64,000 bases of DNA from Kribbella solani (GCF_014205295.1 NZ_JACHNF010000001.1:1798001-1862000), one strand, 5' to 3'; counted from the stretch's first letter, positions 8,401 through 16,624 are shown. The notes: a model not told the origin generated them from the sequence alone. Program-made: numbers and translations.

Positions 8401-9541
8401 CGGCTGCCGCGAGGGCTGCGTTGAGGGCGGCGACTCGGTCGGCGGCGGCTTGTTTCAGGTCGTCGGTCTGGGCGAGGTGATCCTTGCGGGCCTGCTGCAG
8501 ATCTTCCCGAGCCTCGCGCCGGATGTCGTCAACGTCGGCGCGGTGCTGCTCACGGGCCTGCAGTAGCTCAGCACGCACTTGGTCGAGCACGTCCTGCGCG
8601 GCAGTCGCCCGCAGCACCGCGGCCTGCTCGGCGGATTCCCGCTCAGCCTCAGCACTCGCCCGCGCCGCCTCAGCAGCCTCCACCGCCTGCCGCGCCCGCG
8701 CGACCTCACCATCAGCCGCCCGCTGCACCTCCCCGACCTGCTCAGCAGCCTCGCGCCGAACCTCCTCAACCTCAGCCCGCGCCTGCGCCAGCTCAGCCAA
8801 CCCAGCATCCCGCACACCCGCGGTCTCGTCGCGAGCCCGCTCAACCTGAGCCCGCGCCTCCGCGAGCTCTGTCAGCGCGGCATCCCGCGCCTCCTCAGCC
8901 TCGCGTCGCGCGACCTGCGCGGCAGTCAGCAGTTCCTCGGTCTCGGCACGGACCTGATCCAGCTCGGCGTACGCGTCACGTGCCGCGGCCTCAGCCTCTT
9001 CTCGAGCCTCCCCCGCGGTCGCGGCCCGCTGATCGGCTTCCCGGCGGCGTTTCGCCACCTCAGCCTGCTGATGCTCGGCCGCCGCGATCTGAGCGCGCGC
9101 CTCGGCCCGCACTTGCTCAACCTCGGCCGCCGCCGCACCAGCGTCACCGATCGTCCCCAGCGTCGACACGATCCCGGACAGGAACTCCCCGAACTCACGC
9201 ATCCGGACGTCAAGCTCATCAACCTTCGCCTCGAACGAGGCCCGGCCCATCGTCACCGTCCCCGGCGTCAGGCTCTGCCCCGCGCTACCCGGCTGAGCCG
9301 GAACGTCGCTCGTGACCGCCTTCTGCTTGTCCAGCCAGGCCCACGCGTTCCCAGGGGTGTGCCGAACCGGCTTCCCGTCCCCGTTCGGCCGGATCTGCCG
9401 GCAGTACAGCCGCGGTCGCCCCTTCCGTTGTGTCCCGGATCCAGCGGGATCCGGCGCCGCGTCCTCGGTGCACTGCACGCCGGGGAACTGACACTTCCCC
9501 TCCCGGATCTCCTCGCTCACAACACTCGTCACGCTCGGCAA
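8342..9541 (-). CDS. Long coiled-coil protein with Cys-rich head, divergent from a recombinase
   Basis: Unrecognised 399-residue protein. The head has C17, C24, C47 and H61, around a KGRPRLYC motif reminiscent of actinobacterial zinc-finger heads of the type ...GRPRxYC, followed by HTPGNAWAWLDKQ. From about residue 105 to 385 it is an almost unbroken Ala/Glu/Arg/Gln coiled coil with repeats such as ELAEARAQVERARDE. This recalls KfrA-like DNA-binding coiled coils of plasmids and integrated elements, but I do not see a clear KfrA N-domain. Start is TTG at 9541 with poor ribosome-site spacing; GTG at 9517 is an alternative. The 3' end is repetitive and may be frame-shifted (see the repeat at 8241-8400). 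It is divergent from the tyrosine recombinase across an AT-rich gap. Confidence 0.75.
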   Translation of the reverse strand: MPSVTSVVSEEIREGKCQFPGVQCTEDAAPDPAGSGTQRKGRPRLYCRQIRPNGDGKPVRHTPGNAWAWLDKQKAVTSDVPAQPGSAGQSLTPGTVTMGRASFEAKVDELDVRMREFGEFLSGIVSTLGTIGDAGAAAAEVEQVRAEARAQIAAAEHQQAEVAKRRREADQRAATAGEAREEAEAAARDAYAELDQVRAETEELLTAAQVARREAEEARDAALTELAEARAQVERARDETAGVRDAGLAELAQARAEVEEVRREAAEQVGEVQRAADGEVARARQAVEAAEAARASAEAERESAEQAAVLRATAAQDVLDQVRAELLQAREQHRADVDDIRREAREDLQQARKDHLAQTDDLKQAAADRVAALNAALAAAEQTNETLRRTSPTHQPSPR

Positions 9542-9632
9542 CTTATCACACTTATCTCCATATCATTTATCTCTTCTCTCCATTACTTTCGTTTCTGTAG
9601 ATTTTATAGACGAATGAAACTGTGGTTGGAAG
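9542..9632. promoter_or_regulatory. AT-rich divergent control region with GATAA repeats
   Basis: This ~90-bp gap is markedly AT-rich for the window. On the minus strand GATAA occurs in quick succession (GAGATAAATGATAT, GGAGATAAG, TGATAAG) just before the coiled-coil start, iteron- or operator-like. No clear -35/-10 pair could be assigned. Confidence 0.45.
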
Positions 9633-9658
9633 TAGCGCATAATCCCCGTTATGCGCTA
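9633..9658. other. Perfect 10-6-10 inverted repeat, dif-like recombination or operator site
   Basis: TAGCGCATAA (9633-9642), six-base spacer TCCCCG, then the exact complement TTATGCGCTA (9649-9658). Xer recombination sites have two ~11-bp arms round a ~6-bp centre, and the inner GCGCATAA/TTATG words match the E. coli dif inner arms as I remember them. It ends 11 bp before the GTG of the tyrosine recombinase, so it may be the crossover site, an autoregulatory operator, or both. Confidence 0.7.
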
Positions 9659-9669
9659 ACATCCGGATT

Positions 9670-10818
9670 GTGGACAATCTGCCGGCGCCGTTGGTGTTCC
9701 GACCGGACGAGACGGCCGTAGAACTACCCCCGCCGGATCCGACCACCGAAGCCGCGGTGCGACGGACACTGGGCAGCCGCCGACCGTTGAGAACGCCGCA
9801 AAGTGCGACCAGCATCGACCGGCTCGATCTGCTCGCTGCCGCGCTGACGCCGGAGCTCACCGCATTGGTCGTGCTGTGGCTGGGCGGCACACGACGCGGA
9901 AGCCGGGACACCCGGATCGCGTACGCCGACGACCTGCTGCTCTGGGCCGATTGGGCCCGCCGGGAGCTTGGCCGGGAGCGGTTCGGCCTGGACTTGCGTC
10001 GCGGCGACGTCACGATGTGGCTGACCGGGCAGCAGGACGCGGGCGCTGCTGACTCCTCGATCTCACGGCGGCTGTCGACACTGTCCAGCCTGTACAGGTA
10101 CGCCGCGAGCTGGGGACTGCCGGTCGTCTCCCCCATTTCCGTGGACGACCACCGGCCGCGGATCGAGCGCGGCCGGCGCGCGACGTCGGCCAGGGTGCTG
10201 GTTGCCGACCAGGTGATGGCGATGCTCGCGGCCGCGAGTGACGTCCGCGACGCGCTCGTCGTCGGCTTGCTGTTCACTGACGCGCTCCGCGTATCCGGGA
10301 TCTGCGCGGCCAACGACGACGACCGCCGCGACGAGGGCCGGCGTACCTGGCTCAAGGTCACCGTGAAGGGCGGGAAGACGAAGCTGGTCCCGCTCCAGAC
10401 GACGGTGGCGGAGCTGCTCGACCAGTACCTCACGATGCGGCCGGCCTGGACCGGTCCGGGTCCGGCGCCGCTGATCGTCGACGCCGCCGGTCAGCGCATC
10501 GACCGCCACGACGTCACCCGGATGCTACGCAGACTGGCTCGTGCCGCAGGTATCCCCCGCCCCGAAAAGGTCACCCCACACTCCCTGCGCGCCTCCGCCG
10601 TCACCGACCAGAAACGCCGCGGCCTGGCCGCCGAAGACATCCAGGAACTCACCATCCACGCCGACGTCCGCACCGTGATGATCTACGTCGACGACGACGG
10701 CCGCAACGAACGAGTAGCCGCCATAACCGACGACCTAGGCCGAGTAATGACCGCCGTCCCCACTCACCTCCGCCACCCCACCCGACCCCAGCAGCGTCGC
10801 GATCACCGCCCTCGGTGA
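9670..10818 (+). CDS. Tyrosine recombinase / integrase
   Basis: Site-specific recombinase of 382 residues. A ~60-residue N-terminal extension is followed by a SAM-like core-binding domain (~63-160) and the catalytic domain. All active-site residues can be placed: Arg207 (TDALRVSGI), Lys233 in the beta-hairpin VKGGKTKL, His304 and Arg307 (TPHSLRAS), His330 (TIHADVRT) and nucleophile Tyr339 (MIYVDDD). It is therefore probably active. At 382 residues it is longer than XerC/D (~300), with a basic C-terminal tail. Start GTG 9670 is the first codon after the dif-like dyad. No excisionase, replication or transfer genes accompany it. Confidence 0.9.
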   Translation: MDNLPAPLVFRPDETAVELPPPDPTTEAAVRRTLGSRRPLRTPQSATSIDRLDLLAAALTPELTALVVLWLGGTRRGSRDTRIAYADDLLLWADWARRELGRERFGLDLRRGDVTMWLTGQQDAGAADSSISRRLSTLSSLYRYAASWGLPVVSPISVDDHRPRIERGRRATSARVLVADQVMAMLAAASDVRDALVVGLLFTDALRVSGICAANDDDRRDEGRRTWLKVTVKGGKTKLVPLQTTVAELLDQYLTMRPAWTGPGPAPLIVDAAGQRIDRHDVTRMLRRLARAAGIPRPEKVTPHSLRASAVTDQKRRGLAAEDIQELTIHADVRTVMIYVDDDGRNERVAAITDDLGRVMTAVPTHLRHPTRPQQRRDHRPR

Positions 10819-11159
10819 AGCCTGCCGCCCCCAACCAACCACCACCTGAACCCGCCACCTCATCAGAACACTTGCCACGTCACCTGAACCCCGCTCCCCA
10901 GCCCCACCCGCCACACACCCGCCCGCCCACCCCGCCCGGCACCCACCTCCCCGGCACCCGGCGAGTTCCATTTGAGGGGTTAACCACCCAAACGCACCCT
11001 TCACCTCCCGCACACGAGGTGTGAAGGGTGCATTTGAGGGGTTAACCCCTCAAATGGCGTGGTCGGTGAAGCTTGCGATGGTCGGTGTCAGGGGTTGTCG
11101 GGTGCTGGGGGCGGCGGTTGGTGGGACCAGGTGGTTGTGATGGGTGGGGGGTGGTCGTG
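10819..11159. other. Convergent gap with mirrored C-rich flanks and a cruciform
   Basis: Between the recombinase and the DHA2 exporter. From 10819 to ~10960 the + strand is C-rich and G-poor; from ~11060 to 11159 it is G-rich, so both genes' transcripts end in C-rich, G-poor RNA, as in Rho-dependent termination zones. The cruciform at 10968-11057 sits at the switch point. No coding sequence seen. Confidence 0.6.
10968..11057. repeat. 90-bp nested cruciform element
   Basis: Outer arms: CCATTTGAGGGGTTAACC (10968-10985) and its exact complement (11040-11057). Inner stem: GCACCCTTCACCTC (10994-11007) pairs with 11016-11031 with a two-base bulge. In addition 11031-11056 is itself a perfect 26-bp palindrome centred on TTAA. 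ATTTGAGGGGTTAACC thus occurs twice directly and once inverted. Could be a bidirectional terminator, a dispersed repeat or a recombinase target. Confidence 0.85.
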
Positions 11160-12656
11160 CTAGGTGGTTGTGATGGGTTCGGGGTTGAGGTCCTCGGCGG
11201 GTGTTGAGGGCTTCTTGTCCTGTAGGAGGAGGTACGCGATCGCGGCTGAGGCGAGGACCGCGAGGGCGCTGACGAGAAAGGTGCCGGACATTGCGTGGGT
11301 GAAGGCGGTTTTGGCGTTTTCGAGGAGAGGAGTGTTGCCGGTGGAGGTGGCGACGCCGAGGGCCTGGCCGATTGACTTGCGAGCCTCGTTCGGGGCGTCG
11401 GCCGGCATCGCTGCCGTGAAGTTGTGGGCGAGCGCGCTGCCGAGGATCGCGATTCCCAGTGCGGCCCCGGCCTGCTGCACGGTGTCGTTCAGCGCCGACC
11501 CGACACCAGCGTGCTCATGCGGCACCGCGCTCATCAGCGCGGCAGTCGCCGCCGGTTGCGCCAGACCCGCACCAACACCGAAGACCCCCAGTGCCACGGT
11601 CACCATCCCAAAGCCGTCCGAAGCAGACAGCGTCGCCAAGATCCCGAACCCACCGGCCAGCACCACCAGGCCAACCACCGTCAACGGCCGGTTCCCGATC
11701 TTCTGACCGAGCGTCGCGCCCACCCCGTTCACGACAATCACCGCGACCGCCATCGGCGCCATCGCCAACCCGGCCTCGGTCGGCGAGAACCCCAGGACGA
11801 ACTGCAGGTACTGCGTCAACGCCAGAATCAATCCGCCGTTGGCGATCTGCACCAGCACCAGCGACAAGCTCCCACCGCTGAAGTTCCGGTTGCGGAACAG
11901 GTCGAGCGGCACCATCGGCACCGGCGTCCGAAGCTCCCACCAGACGAACGCGGCCAGTCCACCCACGGCGACCACGAGCATCGGCCACGAGATCCCGCGC
12001 TCGGGCAGTTCGATGATCACCCACACCAGCGCGACCAGCCCGATCATCGACAGCACCGCACCGATCGGGTCCGGCTTCCGCGCCGGTGCCTTCGACTCGG
12101 GCATCAGGATCAGCGCCGCCGCGATCGCGAGTACGACCACCGGCACGTTGATCAGGAACACGGACCCCCACCAGAACCGGGCGATCAGCGCGCCGCCGAG
12201 GATCGGGCCGCCGATCAGTCCGACCATCAGCACCGAGCTCCAGATCGCCATCGCCTTCCGGCGTTCCTCGTCGTCGAAGACGGTGATCACGATCGACAGC
12301 GTGCTCGGCATCACGATCGCTCCCCCGATGCCCATCAGCACCCGGCCGGCGATCAGGGTTTCCGGGCTGCCGGCGTACGTCGCGACCAGCGAGGCCGCGC
12401 CGAAGATCGCCAGCCCGATGATCATCACCTTCTTGCGCCCGTACCGATCGGACAGGCTGCCCGCGGTCAGCAGCAGCCCGGCGAAGACCAGGATGTAGCT
12501 CGCGACGATCCACTGGATCTGCTGCGCGCTCGCACCGAGGTCCTCGGTCAGTACCGGGATCGCGACGTTCAGTACCCCGTTGTCCAGTACGAGCACCAGC
12601 GTGCTCAGGCAGAGCACGATCAGAATCAGCCACCTGCGTGGATGCCGGTCGGTCAT
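11160..12656 (-). CDS. DHA2-family MFS drug exporter (EmrB/QacA type)
   Basis: Proton-driven multidrug exporter of 498 residues with about 14 helices. Motifs include LDNGVLNVAIPVLTEDL in helix 1, GSLSDRYGRKK (motif A) and GPILGGALI (motif C), placing it in the DHA2 group. ATG at 12656 is supported by GGAGGGTG upstream. It is divergent from a TetR regulator and three evenly spaced TGAAC-type dyads lie between them, so it is probably repressed by that TetR and induced by its substrate. The substrate is not predictable. Confidence 0.9.
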   Translation of the reverse strand: MTDRHPRRWLILIVLCLSTLVLVLDNGVLNVAIPVLTEDLGASAQQIQWIVASYILVFAGLLLTAGSLSDRYGRKKVMIIGLAIFGAASLVATYAGSPETLIAGRVLMGIGGAIVMPSTLSIVITVFDDEERRKAMAIWSSVLMVGLIGGPILGGALIARFWWGSVFLINVPVVVLAIAAALILMPESKAPARKPDPIGAVLSMIGLVALVWVIIELPERGISWPMLVVAVGGLAAFVWWELRTPVPMVPLDLFRNRNFSGGSLSLVLVQIANGGLILALTQYLQFVLGFSPTEAGLAMAPMAVAVIVVNGVGATLGQKIGNRPLTVVGLVVLAGGFGILATLSASDGFGMVTVALGVFGVGAGLAQPAATAALMSAVPHEHAGVGSALNDTVQQAGAALGIAILGSALAHNFTAAMPADAPNEARKSIGQALGVATSTGNTPLLENAKTAFTHAMSGTFLVSALAVLASAAIAYLLLQDKKPSTPAEDLNPEPITTT

Positions 12657-12676
12657 CGCACACCCTCCTCAAGGAT

Positions 12677-12748
12677 TGAACACCGTTCAGCGAACTTGAA
12701 CAGTGTGCAATTGGATTTGAACATCGGTCAAGTCCTGCACGATGTTCA
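12677..12748. promoter_or_regulatory. Three phased TGAAC dyads, TetR operators for the DHA2 exporter
   Basis: TGAACACCGTTCA at 12677-12689 is a perfect 5-3-5 dyad; related TGAACAGTGTGCA (12697-12709) and TGAACATCGGTCA (12718-12730) follow at 20- and 21-bp steps, two helical turns each, and a half-site TGTTCA lies at 12743-12748. The cluster fills the gap between exporter and regulator starts. Confidence 0.7.
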
Positions 12749-12788
12749 ATAAATCGGCTAGGCTGACCCACGACGAGGAGGTACGACG

Positions 12789-13520
12789 ATGGCGACCGAC
12801 GAGTACACGTCCGTCTGGACCCGGCCGAAGCGTGGCCGGCGGCGCGAGCAGCCGGCGCTCACCCAGGAGCAGATCGTCACCGAGGCGATCCGGCTGCTGG
12901 ACGCGGACGGCCTGGAGGCGCTGACGATGCGCAAGCTCGGCGCCGCCCTCGGCGCGGTCGCGACAGCCGTGTACTGGCATGTGGCGAACAAGGACGAGTT
13001 ACTCGAGCTGGTCGTCGACCACGTGTCCGGAGAGGTGGAGGTCCCGGAAGTCACCGACCGTGCCGAGTGGCGGCCGGCCGCGGAAGCGGCGGCACGGAAC
13101 GTCCGCGCGATGATCGTCCGGCACCCGTGGATGGCCCCGATGCTCGCCGAGGTCGGCATGAACTTCCTCGGCCCGAACCTGCTGCGCACCTCGGACGCGA
13201 TGCTCGGCGTCTACCTGGCCGCCGGGTTCGAGCTGGCCGAGGCGGACCAGGCATCGAAGACCGTACTCGGCTACGTGATCGGAATCGCGTCCGTCGAGGC
13301 CGCGACGATCAGCAAACTGAAGCGCGGCGGCCTGGACATGGCCACCTGGCAGGCGGAGGTCTGGCCGGCCGCGGTCCGCGCCACCGAGCCGTACCCCCGG
13401 CTGCGCGCGTTGTACGCCGCCAACAGCGGCAGTGATCTCGAGGCCGGCGGCGAGGACACCTTCAGCTACGGCCTGAACAGCATCCTGGACGGACTGGAAG
13501 CCCGGTCGGCCGCGAAATGA
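12789..13520 (+). CDS. TetR-family regulator of the divergent DHA2 exporter
   Basis: Repressor of 243 residues. HTH at ~28-70 (ITEAIRLLD-like helix then LTMRKLGAALGAVATAVYWHVANKDELLELV), with a long C-terminal ligand domain of the TetR_C type. VATAVYWHVANKDELL matches the TetR-class recognition helix. Start ATG 12789 follows GGAGGTACGACG. Context and the dyads upstream make it the local repressor of the DHA2 gene and probably of itself. Ligand unknown. Confidence 0.88.
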   Translation: MATDEYTSVWTRPKRGRRREQPALTQEQIVTEAIRLLDADGLEALTMRKLGAALGAVATAVYWHVANKDELLELVVDHVSGEVEVPEVTDRAEWRPAAEAAARNVRAMIVRHPWMAPMLAEVGMNFLGPNLLRTSDAMLGVYLAAGFELAEADQASKTVLGYVIGIASVEAATISKLKRGGLDMATWQAEVWPAAVRATEPYPRLRALYAANSGSDLEAGGEDTFSYGLNSILDGLEARSAAK

Positions 13521-13548
13521 AGGTCGACCGGGCCGCGTACCAGGTCGA

Positions 13549-14601
13549 TCAGCGGGTGATCTTCACCTCGGAGCCGGACTTCGCCGACTCGTAGATCGCG
13601 GTCAGGATCCGGGCCATCTCCAGGCCCTGCTCCGCGGTCGCGTCGGCCGGGATCTCCCGGCGGACGATCTTCAGGAAGTGGTCGATCTGGTTCGCGAAGC
13701 CGACCTTGAAGTCGAAGCCGAGCGAGTCGATCTGCGGCTGGATGTGCAGCAGCGTGTCGTGCCGCTCGGTCACCATCAGCAGCTCCGGCTCGATCTCCGC
13801 GCCGCCCTTGTCACCGTGAATCCGGACGCTGATCTCGTTCCGCGCGTGCAGCGAGAACGAGGTGTCGACGTCCAGTACCGCGCCGTTCTCGAACCGGATC
13901 TGCGCGGTCGCGTAGTCCTCGACCGTGTTCGGCCGGGCCGCCGAGGCGGCCTTGTACCGGGTCAGGTTCTGGATGTTGTCGCGGGCGCCCAGCGGCGCGA
14001 ACGTCGCACCGGACGCGGACACCGCCTTCGGCATGCCCATCAGGTACCAGCACAGGTCGATGATGTGGACGCCGAGGTCGATCAGCGGACCGCCGCCGGA
14101 CAGTTCCACGTCGCCGAACCAGCCGCCGGGGTTCCCCGCCGTACGCAGCAGGGTGGCGCGGGCCGAGTAGATGTCACCGAACTCGCCGGCGTCCAGGAAC
14201 CGCTTCGTCACCAGCGCGTTCGGCGCGTACCGCCGGACGTACCCGACCTGCAGCGCCTGCCCGGTCTCCTCGACCGCGCGGACCAGCGTCTCGGCCTCGC
14301 CGACGGTGATGGTCATCGGCTTCTCGACCAGTACGTCCTTGCCGGCCCGCAGCGCCGCCTCGGCGATCGGCGCGTGCACCGTGTTCGGTACGCAGACGCT
14401 GACCGCGTCGATCTCCGCGTCGGACAGGATCTCCTCGACGTTCCCGGTGGCCCGGGTGCCGTACTCGTCCGCGCGCGCCTTGGCCCGCTCCAGGTCGATG
14501 TCGCAGACCGCGACCAGCTCGGCGTTCGGGTTCTGCTGGTACGCGCTCAAGTGCTCGCCGGCGATCGAACCGAGGCCGATCACCGCAACTCGCGTGGTCA
14601 T
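13549..14601 (-). CDS. Gfo/Idh/MocA-family oxidoreductase
   Basis: NAD(P)-dependent sugar or cyclitol dehydrogenase, 350 residues. N-terminal Rossmann motif VIGLGSIAGEHL, then the EKPMTI motif with the Lys of this family, and a C-terminal alpha/beta domain (~125-330) with GPLIDLGVHIIDLCWYLMG containing the usual Asp/His pair. ATG 14601 lies one base after the isomerase stop; the in-frame GTG at 14613 lies within the isomerase. Third gene of the ROK-isomerase-oxidoreductase operon. Substrate unknown; sugars, sugar acids and inositols are typical for such pairs. Confidence 0.88.
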   Translation of the reverse strand: MTTRVAVIGLGSIAGEHLSAYQQNPNAELVAVCDIDLERAKARADEYGTRATGNVEEILSDAEIDAVSVCVPNTVHAPIAEAALRAGKDVLVEKPMTITVGEAETLVRAVEETGQALQVGYVRRYAPNALVTKRFLDAGEFGDIYSARATLLRTAGNPGGWFGDVELSGGGPLIDLGVHIIDLCWYLMGMPKAVSASGATFAPLGARDNIQNLTRYKAASAARPNTVEDYATAQIRFENGAVLDVDTSFSLHARNEISVRIHGDKGGAEIEPELLMVTERHDTLLHIQPQIDSLGFDFKVGFANQIDHFLKIVRREIPADATAEQGLEMARILTAIYESAKSGSEVKITR

Positions 14602-14602
14602 G

Positions 14603-15448
14603 TCAGGCAGCACCTTCCGTCAGGGCGACGATGTTGTTCAGTGAGCGCTCGATCGCGTACGGGGTCGCCTCCAGGCCCTCGAACTCGAGGCTCACCGGTA
14701 CGTCCGGCTTGGCCGAGATCAGCTTGATCAGCCCGGGCAGGTCCACGTCGCCGTGGCCCGCGACCGTACCGAGCAGGTAGTCGCCGGCGAGCGTCTTCAG
14801 CCAGCCGTCACCGGCCGAGCGGCGGATGTGGAAGTCCTTGATCCCGATCGAGGCGGAGACGTCGATCAGGGTGGCCGCGGTCTTGCCCGGCACCTCACCG
14901 ACGCAGAGGCCGTTGCCGAGGTCGAGGGTGACCCGGAAGTTCGGCCGGTCGACGGCGTGCACCAGGCGCGCCAGCCGCTCGCCGCCGTTCATGTAGAAGC
15001 CGTGGTTCTCGATCGTGGACACGATGCCGAGCCCGGCGGCGTGGTCCGCGACCGCGCGGCAGCCCTCGACCACCTTCGCGAAGGTGGTCTCGAACTCCCC
15101 CGGGTCCTGTTCGCGCCAGGCCCACGGCGCGACGTCGTGCCGGAAGATCCGCGCCCCGAACGCGTGCGCGACGTCCAGCTGGCGGCGCAGCCGGTCGATC
15201 TCGGCGCCGTCGGCGGTCCGCAGGTCACCGCTGACCAGGTAGTTCACGATCGGCACGCCGATCTCGTCCGAGTGCTTGGCCGCGGCGCTGACCACGTCGG
15301 GGTTCTGTACGTAGTACTCGCCGTCCATCGCGGCGACCTCGATGTGCCCGGCGGGCGACTTCGCGACCCAGTCCAGCACCCCGATCAGATCCATCTCGCC
15401 GTCCTGCATCAACTGCCGGAAGCAGTACGAGCTGACTCCTAGCTTCAC
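14603..15448 (-). CDS. Sugar phosphate isomerase/epimerase family (xylose-isomerase-like TIM barrel)
   Basis: 281-residue AP-endonuclease-2/xylose-isomerase-like TIM barrel. Metal-ligand style residues are visible: Glu in STIENHGFYMNGG, Asp/Asn in VTLDLGNGLCVGE, His/Asp in IKDFHIRR, and the final Glu in VSLEFEGLE. GTG 15448 overlaps the ROK stop (GTGA) and is preceded by GGAGAGGA, so the longer upstream frame is not used. Probably interconverts or dehydrates a sugar derivative handled by the following Gfo/Idh/MocA enzyme; substrate is inference only. Confidence 0.85.
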   Translation of the reverse strand: MKLGVSSYCFRQLMQDGEMDLIGVLDWVAKSPAGHIEVAAMDGEYYVQNPDVVSAAAKHSDEIGVPIVNYLVSGDLRTADGAEIDRLRRQLDVAHAFGARIFRHDVAPWAWREQDPGEFETTFAKVVEGCRAVADHAAGLGIVSTIENHGFYMNGGERLARLVHAVDRPNFRVTLDLGNGLCVGEVPGKTAATLIDVSASIGIKDFHIRRSAGDGWLKTLAGDYLLGTVAGHGDVDLPGLIKLISAKPDVPVSLEFEGLEATPYAIERSLNNIVALTEGAA

Positions 15449-16602
15449 TTGGTGGTCCTCTCCACATTCGTGATGCGGTGCCACGGACTGGGATAGTCGT
15501 GGACGCCGTAGATACCTGAGCTGTACCGGTCGAACGCCGTGCCGACCGCCCCGAGCACCACCGCTTCCCGGCCGAGGGCCGAGGCGACGAACGGCGGGTG
15601 TTCGGGGAAGACCAACTGTTTGCGCACCGCCGCCGCGAGTGGGCGGAGCAGTGCGTCGCTGTACTGCGTGGGGCCGCAGCGGACGACCACGACCTCGGGA
15701 TCGACGACCAGCAGCACCGTGGTGACCCGCCCGGCGATCTGGTCGCAGAAGTCCTCGAGCTCGGCCTGGGCATCCGCGTCACCGGCGGCCGCCGCCTTCA
15801 GTACCGCGGCGCCCGTCGAGTGTGACGACCACACCAGCTGACCGCGCTGCGCGTTCCGGGTCCAGCGCATACCCCGCTGCCCGCCGAGCTCGCCGGCAAG
15901 CCGATGCCGTCCCTGCCGGATGACGCCGTTCAGCACGATCGACACCGACAGCCGGTGACCGATCTGGAGATAGACGACATCGGAGTACCCGCGCCCGGCG
16001 CCGCCGCGCTGCTCGGCCAGCGCCGCGAGTTTGATGTCGTTGTCCACCGCCACCGGGCGATCGAGCTCCGCCGACAGCACCTCCGCGACCGGGACACCGA
16101 CCAGGTCCGGAAGCGCCAAACTGACCCGCAGACTTCCGTCCGCCTCGACCACTCCCGGCAGCCCGACGCCGACCGCGCGGATCAGTTTCGGGTCCAGCGA
16201 GCTCTCGTCCGCCGCCGCGTACAGAGTCCGCTGGAGGAGCGCGAGGTCGACCGCGCCTTCGGACGCCAGTTCCGTGTACCCAACCCGCTGACCGGACAGG
16301 TCGCAGATCACGGCGCGGGCCCCACGCGGACCGAGGTCGACGCCCGCGACCAGTCCGGACTCGCGCGCGAACCGGAACGCCTTCGCCGGCCGGCCCGGTC
16401 CGGCGATCGCCGGGCTCGTCGACTCGACCAGTCCGAGGTCCACCAGGTCGTCGAGCACCGCGTGCACGGTCGGCCGGGACAAGCCGGTGTCCGCGCTGAG
16501 CGCTCCGACCGTACGCGCCGTGTCCGCGTCGGCCAGCGAACGCAGGCAGGCGACCTGGTTCGCGGATCGCTCCGCCTGGGCGGCGCCTCGTACAGTGTCC
16601 AT
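15445..16602 (-). CDS. ROK-family transcriptional regulator lacking the zinc motif
   Basis: Sugar-responsive regulator, 385 residues. N-terminal winged helix (RTVGALSADTGLSRPTVHAVLDDL) and a ROK actin-like domain with phosphate loop GVDLGPRGARAVICDLSG and the VDNDIKLAALAE segment. The region after AGELGG, where ROK proteins normally have CxCGxxGCxE, instead reads QRGMRWTRNAQRGQ with no cysteines. This may be a regulator without the structural zinc. ATG 16602 preferred over TTG 16611. First gene of the three-gene operon and likely its repressor. Confidence 0.86.
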   Translation of the reverse strand: MDTVRGAAQAERSANQVACLRSLADADTARTVGALSADTGLSRPTVHAVLDDLVDLGLVESTSPAIAGPGRPAKAFRFARESGLVAGVDLGPRGARAVICDLSGQRVGYTELASEGAVDLALLQRTLYAAADESSLDPKLIRAVGVGLPGVVEADGSLRVSLALPDLVGVPVAEVLSAELDRPVAVDNDIKLAALAEQRGGAGRGYSDVVYLQIGHRLSVSIVLNGVIRQGRHRLAGELGGQRGMRWTRNAQRGQLVWSSHSTGAAVLKAAAAGDADAQAELEDFCDQIAGRVTTVLLVVDPEVVVVRCGPTQYSDALLRPLAAAVRKQLVFPEHPPFVASALGREAVVLGAVGTAFDRYSSGIYGVHDYPSPWHRITNVERTTK

Positions 16603-16624
16603 CGACCCCAACCCATTATGGAAC

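Noticed and set aside
8342..11159. Integrated phage or conjugative element
   Set aside because: Only the recombinase and a coiled-coil gene are present; no tRNA target, flanking direct repeats, excisionase or structural genes are seen.
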